From CAYYYP01 sp964475985 (GTDB taxonomy: Bacteria; Bdellovibrionota; UBA1018; CAYHWW01): a DNA stretch of 6,447 nucleotides. The position numbers and the translations under genes were made by a program. Below are positions 1 to 5,058 of this stretch, piece by piece; the first letter of the stretch is position 1; every line of letters starts with the position of its first letter. The notes beneath the pieces were generated by a model. That model made no database searches. It was not told the DNA's origin and worked only from the letters and a program-made list of their open reading frames with translations. The stretch spans positions 1 to 6,447 of the forward strand of contig CAYYYP010000082.1 of assembly GCA_964475985.1 (NCBI GenBank), given 5' to 3'.

Positions 1-902
1 GCGGAAAGGGAATCAGAGCCATAGGTTCCCACGCGAGAATGTGAACCAGAAACTGAAGTGCCAATATATTTTGTTTGCAGGCTAGTACCCAGAAAATGAA
101 AGTCATCCCGCTCTCGGTCGCTCGATGGAAACTGCAAAGACCCTGAGATCGCCCGGTTCTTATGGTGGGCTAGCAGGAGATTTTTAACGCGAAAACCAGA
201 ATCACTTTCGTAGGCGTGGCTGAGCGCGGCTCCTGCACTTGCAACGTCGTTATGGCTCCTGCGCGATGAGTTTCCGGTGACCGGATCCCGAAAATGGTAC
301 TGGCCATTTGAACTTAACGTTTGGGCCGCTACGGTAAATCGGTGTTTCCTTAAGTGAAAAGCATAGGTACCGTAGGCGGTTGCCGTGAGCGGATCTTGAA
401 AAGATAAACCCAAATTGCTCCGGCCCCGCTGAGGCGTAAGCAGAAGCCTTCCTACGGGCGCTGGTCTGAGATCAGTGATCTCAAGGCGCTCTTTGGGTAA
501 AATCGCATCAAGCCCTAAGGCAACGCCCACATCGGAAATGAAACCTGCTGGAATTAATGACAGGTCAAACCCAGTACCCAGGGGCGTAACTACCGGGAAA
601 CCATCAAGGCTCACTACGGTTTCGCCAGCTGAACCTGCCCACACGGGAATCACCGTGGCCTTACTGCCCAGGCCTGAGGCTTCGTTGACTTGAGTACCGG
701 GAAGCCTTGAAAAAGGCTGGGTTAAGTCAGGAATGCCAGCATTCCTGCGCACACTTGATTTTGTGGTCGTAGCATCAAGTTCATCCCAAAGATGAAGGGG
801 ACTTGCTTTTACCACTATGTCATCAAATTCAGCTGATTCCTGGGCTTCCGCAAAATTCAAAAAAAATACTGCGGAAATACTAAGGAGAAGTAAAAATTGC
901 AT
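1..902 (-). CDS. TonB-dependent outer-membrane receptor, BtuB-like, 5' part only (runs off left edge)
   Basis: Reading the minus strand from the ATG at 902-900 gives an uninterrupted 300-codon frame to the window edge, so the C-terminus is missing. Residues 1-20 look like a signal peptide: a hydrophobic core followed by a likely cut after AEA (18-20). Its n-region has no Lys or Arg. Residues 27-34 (DDIVVKAS) resemble a TonB box (BtuB has DTLVVTA). A plug-like region follows from about 55 to 145, with LPGTQVNEASGLGSKATV (67-84), a VSLDGFPVV segment (97-105) matching the usual 'vLlDGvpl', and FDLSLIP (112-118). The usual plug end with an A-x-GG-x-I-N-I motif is not evident. From about 150 on, alternating polar and apolar residues suggest the first barrel strands. 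In this family such proteins bind a ligand such as cobalamin, a siderophore or a glycan and import it using TonB-ExbBD energy. The ligand cannot be told here. No good Shine-Dalgarno precedes the ATG. A TTG at 944-942 is an alternative start that would add a Lys-containing n-region. Confidence 0.82.
   Translation of the reverse strand, partial: MQFLLLLSISAVFFLNFAEAQESAEFDDIVVKASPLHLWDELDATTTKSSVRRNAGIPDLTQPFSRLPGTQVNEASGLGSKATVIPVWAGSAGETVVSLDGFPVVTPLGTGFDLSLIPAGFISDVGVALGLDAILPKERLEITDLRPAPVGRLLLTPQRGRSNLGLSFQDPLTATAYGTYAFHLRKHRFTVAAQTLSSNGQYHFRDPVTGNSSRRSHNDVASAGAALSHAYESDSGFRVKNLLLAHHKNRAISGSLQFPSSDRERDDFHFLGTSLQTKYIGTSVSGSHSRVGTYGSDSLS
882..887 (+). promoter_or_regulatory. Shine-Dalgarno AAGGAG for the cysE-like gene
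   Basis: AAGGAG ends 9 bases before the TTG at 897, good spacing for that start. It is 24 bases from the ATG at 912 and over 80 from the ATG at 969, so if it functions it selects TTG 897. It lies within the signal-peptide codons of the opposite-strand receptor, so it could also be a chance match. Confidence 0.45.
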
Positions 903-1559
903 GAAATCGCAATGCCAGGGAATGACGAACTTGGCAAACTGCAATCTCCGTGGGGAAATGGGCACAATATGACTGAAACCTTACGCACCCGTTCCGAAAA
1001 ATCCGCCTTCAAGGATTTGTTGGGCGCGCCCCGCGACTATTTCCTCACTGCCAAACGCATCCTTGAAGAGGACCCCGCTGCCCGTAGCCTCCCAGAAGTC
1101 CTCATCTGTTATCCCGGCTTAAAGGCCGTATTTTTTCACCGTTTCAGTCATTTTCTTTTTTCAGAAAAATTTTTTTTCTTAGCGCGGCTCTTCTCCCAAT
1201 GGTCCAGATTTTTCACTGGGATCGAAATTCACCCTGGCGCGCTCATTGGTAAAAAAGTTTTTATGGATCACGGAAACGGTATCGTCATTGGCGAAACTAC
1301 AGAAATCGGGGATGAAAGCCTCATTTATCATGGCGTAACGCTTGGGGGCGTGAGTCGTCAGAAAGTAAAGCGCCATCCAACCTTGGGTAAGCGAGTCATC
1401 ATTGGCGCCGGTGCCACCATCCTTGGGCCGGTGAACATTGGAGACGGGGCAAAAATTGCCTCCGGTGCCGTCATCATCGAAGACCTTGGTCAGGGCATGA
1501 CAGTTTCGCTCGCTCACACGAAAACGGATATTTCTGCCCTGAACGAACGGGCAAAATAA
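897..1559 (+). CDS. cysE: Serine O-acetyltransferase (short CysE type)
   Basis: The family transfers acetyl from acetyl-CoA to L-serine, giving O-acetylserine, the precursor for cysteine synthesis in the cytoplasm. At 220 residues this matches the short Bacillus-type enzyme rather than the roughly 270-residue enteric one. The N-terminal helical signature EEDPAARSLPEVLICYPGL (57-75) and HRFSHFLF (81-88) are present. A left-handed beta-helix of hexapeptide repeats follows from about 108 to 195. Catalytic-site counterparts are E110 in GIEIHPGA (the acidic residue, Asp in E. coli), H125 in DHGNG, and H160 in KRHPT. The end is odd: where relatives have a V-G-x-P-A loop, this protein has VSLAHTKTD (203-211) and stops about ten residues later. 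The start is uncertain. TTG 897 has the Shine-Dalgarno, but family similarity begins only near residue 46. ATG 969 (residue 25) would give a more usual length and avoid overlapping the divergent receptor start. An in-frame TAA at 891 rules out anything upstream. The PilZ gene follows after 55 bases. Confidence 0.93.
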   Translation: MHEIAMPGNDELGKLQSPWGNGHNMTETLRTRSEKSAFKDLLGAPRDYFLTAKRILEEDPAARSLPEVLICYPGLKAVFFHRFSHFLFSEKFFFLARLFSQWSRFFTGIEIHPGALIGKKVFMDHGNGIVIGETTEIGDESLIYHGVTLGGVSRQKVKRHPTLGKRVIIGAGATILGPVNIGDGAKIASGAVIIEDLGQGMTVSLAHTKTDISALNERAK

Positions 1560-1614
1560 CCGGCGCGGCCGTCAACGATACTTATTTGAATAATTTTTTG
1601 TTATTTTTGAAACT

Positions 1615-2367
1615 ATGAGTTCAGAGGCTTCGGCTCCGGGCCCCCAAATGATGTCGCCGCGAAACGTTTACGTGCGGGCCAACTTTTCCTTCACCCTAGA
1701 AGGAAAAAACTTCACTTACGTAAACCAAAACATTTCAAGTTTCGGAATCACGGGTCTTAAGTGGACCCTATTTGATCCACGGCTAGCCCTTGGACGAGAA
1801 GTGAAGGTCTCCGTTGAAATCCTTGCGGGAGAACGCCCAAAGATTGAGATCTCAGGAACGCTAACTTCGGAAAAAACTGCCGAGGCCGCCTACCTTGGGA
1901 TTAAATTTAAGCATACGCCCACTACGGAGTCAGTGCTTAAGCGGCTCATCGGTGCGCACGGTTTCATCCCAGCCTCCCATGTACGGAAATACCCACGTAT
2001 TCCTGAGGAAATCGGCATCCCAACGATGCCTTCGCGCGCTATTCTTTCTAATCAAGGGGAACTCATCGTACTTGAGATCGTAAACATCTCACCGACGGGA
2101 CTTCTTCTGCGCACAGAAAACCCCCGGAGTACGCTCATCGAACCCTCCCAAAGGTTAAGGGGGCAGATCGAGCCGCGGGGTGATTTTTTCATGGCCATTA
2201 ATTTTGAAGCCTTGGTTTCACGGGTTACGGAAACTACGGATGAAAATGCTGGCAACACCGTAAGATTTTTAGGCATTCGAATCCTTAATTTTGAGCGAGG
2301 CCACCAAGAAGCGTACCTTGCGCTACTTAGGGACATCTTGCTTAAAATCAAAGCTAGAAACCCTTAA
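1615..2367 (+). CDS. Tandem PilZ-domain protein, probable c-di-GMP receptor
   Basis: The 250-residue protein has no signal peptide or membrane segment, so it is probably cytoplasmic. PilZ domains bind cyclic di-GMP through R-x3-R and (D/N)-x-S-x-x-G motifs and relay the signal to motility, secretion or surface functions. The second half has both motifs: RKYPR (124-128) and NISPTG (157-162), with LGIRIL (219-224) near the end of the barrel and a C-terminal helix to about 246. The first half looks like a second, weaker PilZ unit: NISSFG (39-44) fits, but the arginines at 16 and 21 are separated by four residues rather than three, and LGIKF (94-98) mirrors LGIRIL. The first domain may therefore be degenerate or a PilZN-like partner domain. 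The ATG at 1615 is the first in-frame start. It has no clear Shine-Dalgarno, and the preceding 30 bases are very T-rich. ATG 1648 and 1651 are alternatives. No terminator separates it from cysE, so co-transcription is possible. Its output partner cannot be read from the neighbours. Confidence 0.82.
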   Translation: MSSEASAPGPQMMSPRNVYVRANFSFTLEGKNFTYVNQNISSFGITGLKWTLFDPRLALGREVKVSVEILAGERPKIEISGTLTSEKTAEAAYLGIKFKHTPTTESVLKRLIGAHGFIPASHVRKYPRIPEEIGIPTMPSRAILSNQGELIVLEIVNISPTGLLLRTENPRSTLIEPSQRLRGQIEPRGDFFMAINFEALVSRVTETTDENAGNTVRFLGIRILNFERGHQEAYLALLRDILLKIKARNP

Positions 2368-2443
2368 AATTCCGTCAAAATGAGGCCAGTTTCGAAAACG
2401 GCACGAGCACTTCGCATTTCGTAATCTTTTTTACATGCGCCGC

Positions 2444-2472
2444 TTGCAACATTTTTGATTTAAGGTTGTACT
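2444..2472 (+). promoter_or_regulatory. Candidate sigma-70-like promoter for the matrixin gene
   Basis: TTGCAA (2444-2449, four of six to TTGACA) is followed after 17 bases by TGTACT (2467-2472, four of six to TATAAT). It lies in the 166-base gap between the PilZ stop and the protease start, leaving a leader of about 55 bases. It was picked by eye, and such matches occur by chance. Confidence 0.28.
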
Positions 2473-2521
2473 TTTCAAGAGGCGGTTTGCTGAAGGATTT
2501 GGCGGGCCAAGCTTACGAGTC

Positions 2522-2527
2522 AAGGAG
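2522..2527 (+). promoter_or_regulatory. Shine-Dalgarno AAGGAG deciding the TTG start of the matrixin gene
   Basis: A full AAGGAG sits 6 bases before the TTG at 2534. The frame from that TTG gives a complete signal peptide straight away, so site and coding evidence agree on this non-ATG start. Confidence 0.7.
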
Positions 2528-2533
2528 TGACTT

Positions 2534-4330
2534 TTGAAATCTTTCATTTCGGCAGGATGCCGTTCTAGCAAGCGTTTAGTCCTTATTTCAGTTTTCCTTT
2601 TAAATCTCGCACCCCCACCGGCCGTCCAGGCCCACATCCCGACCAGGGCAACGTCGGGTGCGGTCATCAGCTGGGGGCGCGGCACGGAACTTAAGTTCCG
2701 AACGAACTCCACCAATCGTTCAGGGTTAAGCGATGAATCTGTTTTCGGAATCTTTACGGCAAGCCTTCAACGCTGGAAGGATGCGGCGTTATCGGGTTTT
2801 CAATTTCTCTATTATCAAGGCACTTCGACCAATTCGTTTCCTAACCGCTCGGCGGTAGGCCGGGACAATTCTATATTTTTCACTAGCAATGCGGCAGGTT
2901 CTGAAGGTTTAGGCTGCGGTACGGTGGCGATCACCCAAGTGTGGTTTGATTCAAGTTCAGGGCGCGCTAGCAAGGCCGACCTGCGCTTTAACGATAATTG
3001 TTTTCAATTTACGGCGAACCCCCGGGATACGGTTACCCTAAGCAGAATATATTTAGGTGATGTGGCCACCCATGAAATTGGCCATGCATTAGGCCTTGAT
3101 CACTCGCAAACTATTCAGAGCAGCATGGTATTCACGACGGCCATTGAGCAATCAAAACTGAGCTGTGATGACCAGGCGGCCATGCTTTCAACCTACGGCA
3201 TGGGATCTGCGAATCTCGCAGGACTTTCTGGTCGCGTCGTAGCGCCGTCGGGAGCGGGAGTGTTTGGTGCTTATGTTGAAGCCATCTCCATTGAACGCGG
3301 AACGGTAATGGCAGGCGTGCTTTCGGATAACGACGGAACATTTAGGTTTAATGCATTGGAGGCCGGGCACTACCGGCTTCTTATTTCACCTTTTTATGCC
3401 GGTGCAAATTCTTTGAGCCGGTATTACGCAGGAATCAATACCTCGGTCTGCAGTTCGGGTAGTTCTTCCATTCCATTTGTTAGAACCTTTTCTCCAAATG
3501 TTTATTCAGCCCAAGGCTCCGATACGGGAGTCGGAAATATTTCCGTCGCCTGCGGAACCATGAACTCCACGGCTCCGGCCATCGCGAGTGGGTCAGCGGC
3601 TAGCGTTACGTTAAATGACGGAGTGGCATCCTTCACGGGCACAGCCACAAGGGGGAGCGTGTTTTATGTGAGAGTAGACGCACCCGAAGGGCCACTACGT
3701 GCAGTGGTGAATACCTATTCACTTTATTCCCCCATGGATTCAAGCGTTGAGTTTGTGACTGAGCAGGGCAGTTCCATCGGTGGGCAGAATACCGTGCCAA
3801 ATCGATTTATGAATGCCGCATCAAACTACGTTAATTTTGATGGTGAAACTTCGGTAAACCTTTCATCAACACAAACAGTTTATGCAAAGGTAACCATCTC
3901 GGGTCCGCTTCCAACGTCGGCCTACCCCTCTGGTCGCACGAGTGTTGATTCACAAAACTTTTTTCACGTAGCGATTTCTTCAGGCGACGCGGCCCTAGCG
4001 ATACTAAATCCGTCTTCAGTTTACGCCGGTAACGCCCGTTGCGAAAAGGCGGACCAGTTTTCCGCCTACGCACGCCAGGGAGATCCCGGTTCGGCGGATT
4101 CCGGCGGTTCAACGAGTTCAAGCTCCGATGACGACGGCGGCTTTGGTGGTTGCGGCCAGCTTTTGCCGCTGGGACTTGATGATGGAGATTCCGAAGGCGG
4201 CGATGGCAGTGCGGGCGGCGGGGCGGGTCGCGCGACTACGACGGTTGTGAATATGGCAGTGCTGCTTGGCATGCTGGCTGTGGCCCGTAGGAAATTTGCG
4301 GGCGGGAACTTAGAGCGCGTACATCGGTAA
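2534..4330 (+). CDS. Secreted matrixin-family zinc metalloprotease with sorting-like C-terminal tail
   Basis: A 598-residue exported protease. Residues 1-33 form a signal peptide: basic n-region with K2, R10, K13 and R14, hydrophobic LVLISVFLLNL (15-25), likely cut after AVQA at 33. The catalytic domain (about 40-225) has the extended zinc motif HEIGHALGLDH (180-190), with ligands H180, H184 and H190 and catalytic E181. M198 in SSMVF probably forms the Met-turn. KADLRFND (147-154) matches the strand before the active site in matrixins. Residues about 230-290 resemble a carboxypeptidase-regulatory/Cna-B-like beta sandwich (LSGRVVAPSGAGV, then SDNDGTFRF). The region from about 345 to 500 is beta-rich and of unknown family. 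The tail has a Ser/Asp/Gly-rich linker (517-567) containing GGCGQ (538-542), a membrane-like stretch TTTVVNMAVLLGMLAVA (568-584), then RRK. This is like GlyGly-CTERM or MYXO-CTERM surface-sorting signals. I infer an envelope-anchored or processed, secreted enzyme. No pro-domain cysteine switch is clear, and the substrate is unknown. The TTG start is backed by a strong Shine-Dalgarno. Confidence 0.9.
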   Translation: MKSFISAGCRSSKRLVLISVFLLNLAPPPAVQAHIPTRATSGAVISWGRGTELKFRTNSTNRSGLSDESVFGIFTASLQRWKDAALSGFQFLYYQGTSTNSFPNRSAVGRDNSIFFTSNAAGSEGLGCGTVAITQVWFDSSSGRASKADLRFNDNCFQFTANPRDTVTLSRIYLGDVATHEIGHALGLDHSQTIQSSMVFTTAIEQSKLSCDDQAAMLSTYGMGSANLAGLSGRVVAPSGAGVFGAYVEAISIERGTVMAGVLSDNDGTFRFNALEAGHYRLLISPFYAGANSLSRYYAGINTSVCSSGSSSIPFVRTFSPNVYSAQGSDTGVGNISVACGTMNSTAPAIASGSAASVTLNDGVASFTGTATRGSVFYVRVDAPEGPLRAVVNTYSLYSPMDSSVEFVTEQGSSIGGQNTVPNRFMNAASNYVNFDGETSVNLSSTQTVYAKVTISGPLPTSAYPSGRTSVDSQNFFHVAISSGDAALAILNPSSVYAGNARCEKADQFSAYARQGDPGSADSGGSTSSSSDDDGGFGGCGQLLPLGLDDGDSEGGDGSAGGGAGRATTTVVNMAVLLGMLAVARRKFAGGNLERVHR

Positions 4331-4361
4331 GATGTTTCCAAGTAATTCGAAGGCGCTAACC

Positions 4362-4390
4362 TAAACCTCCTAGTCTTATTTCATTATAAT
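4362..4390 (+). promoter_or_regulatory. TATAAT -10 hexamer with weak -35, shortly after the protease gene
   Basis: A perfect TATAAT lies at 4385-4390. Seventeen bases upstream is TAAACC (three of six to TTGACA). It would start a transcript near 4397 reading into the GC-rich non-coding stretch. No ORF follows it, so if real it would make a leader or a non-coding RNA. The -35 is poor. Confidence 0.3.
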
Positions 4391-4574
4391 GTAGAAGAGA
4401 GCGGATTTAGCGCGTTCGGGTACGCGGGCTATTTCGCGCGCCTGAGCGAATGGACTGAGGATGGGCGGTGCCGAGCTGGCCTGACGAAATACTCTAGACG
4501 CTAGCCAAATAACGGGCCCGTCGTCCCCGACTGCTAACAAGTTGTAAAGTTCGCTTGCGTAGGAATCAAGTTGT

Positions 4575-4607
4575 GCCGGTCGGGCCGGTCGTAACTGAAA
4601 CTGGTCG
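4575..4607. repeat. Short GCCGGTCG tandem repeat with a third related copy
   Basis: GCCGGTCG occurs at 4575-4582 and again at 4584-4591, one base apart, and CTGGTCG follows at 4601-4607. CAAGTTGT is also duplicated nearby (4538-4545 and 4567-4574). These could be protein-binding half sites or simple chance. Function unknown. Confidence 0.45.
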
Positions 4608-4730
4608 CAAAAGTATCTCCAGGCAACGCAAATTCGCTAAATTAGGTGGAATTTCAGGCATCCGGGCGAGCGGCGCGCTTCCCTAGTTGACGGAGCTTTG
4701 CAGGCAACAGCCTCATCAACGGATGAAGTC

Positions 4731-4774
4731 CTGCGATCTGCTTCTTTGTGAAGCTTCTCCAGAGAAGCCCGCAG
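4731..4774. repeat. Inverted-repeat cluster able to fold into a three-way junction
   Basis: CTGCG (4731-4735) can pair with CGCAG (4770-4774). Inside, GCTTC (4740-4744) pairs with GAAGC (4750-4754) around a TTTGT loop, and TTCT (4755-4758) pairs with AGAA (4763-4766). An alternative pairs GCTTCTC (4753-4759) with GAGAAGC (4762-4768), which would break the first hairpin. The two folds are mutually exclusive. There is no T-run after it, so it is not a standard terminator. Confidence 0.45.
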
Positions 4775-4783
4775 AAGTATAAT
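4755..4783 (+). promoter_or_regulatory. Second perfect TATAAT -10 hexamer, upstream of the HNH gene
   Basis: TATAAT lies at 4778-4783, immediately after the inverted-repeat cluster. With 17-base spacing the -35 would be TTCTCC (4755-4760, three of six), inside that cluster. A transcript from here would carry a leader of about 270 bases before the HNH start. The -35 is weak and the call rests on the -10. Confidence 0.3.
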
Positions 4784-4840
4784 TTAGTTCTATGTTTCAG
4801 TGCTATGTCCGGAAAAACCATGCGTGGCAAAATAAAAAAT

Positions 4841-4857
4841 TTTTAAATTGTTTAAAA
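4841..4857. repeat. AT-rich inverted repeat TTTTAAA-TTG-TTTAAAA
   Basis: Two perfect 7-base arms (4841-4847 and 4851-4857) flank TTG, within an AT-rich island. It may be a binding site or a region that melts easily. AT-rich sequence makes such symmetry fairly likely by chance. Confidence 0.35.
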
Positions 4858-4892
4858 TAGTGCTTGGGCAATCTTTGCGGTCAATTCCTAAC

Positions 4893-4933
4893 TAGACAGA
4901 TCACGAACTTTTTTCTCCAACCCAAACTGTCTA
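4893..4933. repeat. Spaced inverted repeat TAGACAG / CTGTCTA upstream of the HNH gene
   Basis: TAGACAG at 4893-4899 and its exact complement CTGTCTA at 4927-4933 are separated by 27 bases. The spacing between arm centres (34 bases) is a little over three helical turns, so a looping dimer could bind both. It lies about 130 bases before the HNH start. Function is inferred only. Confidence 0.35.
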
Positions 4934-5023
4934 AATTCGCGACCACGCCTCGCAAAACGCCTCTCTGTCTTGACCCTGTTCTCCACCCTGCTGGGAGCCC
5001 GCCCTAACAAAGCTAGGCCGCGT

Positions 5024-5039
5024 TTTTTTGATCAAAAAA
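5024..5039. repeat. Perfect 16-base palindrome TTTTTTGATCAAAAAA just before the HNH start
   Basis: Six T, GATC and six A form an exact palindrome ending 19 bases before the ATG at 5059. GGC (5016-5018) and GCC (5040-5042) flank it, so an RNA hairpin could extend slightly. The position suits an operator or a leader hairpin acting on the HNH gene. As a bidirectional T-run element it could also end a transcript arriving from the left, but it has no GC-rich stem directly before the T-run. Confidence 0.5.
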
Positions 5040-5058
5040 GCCGTGATATGGCTTCCAA

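Larger units (their letters stand above)
4331..5058. other. 728-base gene-free region between protease and HNH gene
   Basis: No frame here carries a recognisable protein and stops are frequent on both strands. I found no match to tRNA, tmRNA, RNase P RNA, SRP RNA or 6S RNA hallmarks. No hairpin followed by a T-run marks the end of the protease gene. The left two thirds are GC-rich and hold short repeats and foldable sequences. The stretch at about 4820-4860 is very AT-rich. Two perfect TATAAT hexamers and several inverted repeats are listed separately. It could be a regulatory region, hold an unrecognised small RNA, or be a decayed gene. Confidence 0.7.

Noticed and set aside
467..483. 17-base palindrome TGAGATCA-G-TGATCTCA
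   Set aside because: It sits inside receptor codons (Leu-Glu-Ile-Thr-Asp-Leu) and is probably a by-product of coding; no regulatory context.
475..693. Plus-strand GTG-started open frame of 72 codons
   Set aside because: It lies wholly antisense to the TonB-dependent receptor, which has clear family motifs, and its product has no recognisable features.
903..970. Cobalamin or other riboswitch upstream of the receptor
   Set aside because: No B12-box-like or other recognisable aptamer core was found; the sequence is acetyltransferase coding or its short leader.
1561..1610. Possible terminator after cysE (CGGC-GCG-GCCG and later T-runs)
   Set aside because: The stem has only four pairs and the T-rich stretch begins about 20 bases later, so the two do not form a terminator.
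4066..4341. Minus-strand open frame rich in Pro and Ser
   Set aside because: It is the antisense shadow of the Gly/Ser/Asp-rich protease tail.
4346..4504. Plus-strand frame of about 52 codons after the protease gene that reads like protein
   Set aside because: It has no ATG, GTG or TTG start, no ribosome site and no recognisable motif; a decayed gene fragment is possible but not supported.
4634..4783. Minus-strand frame of about 49 codons, rich in Lys, Arg and Glu
   Set aside because: No usual start codon and no family match; its charged look partly comes from the inverted repeats it crosses.
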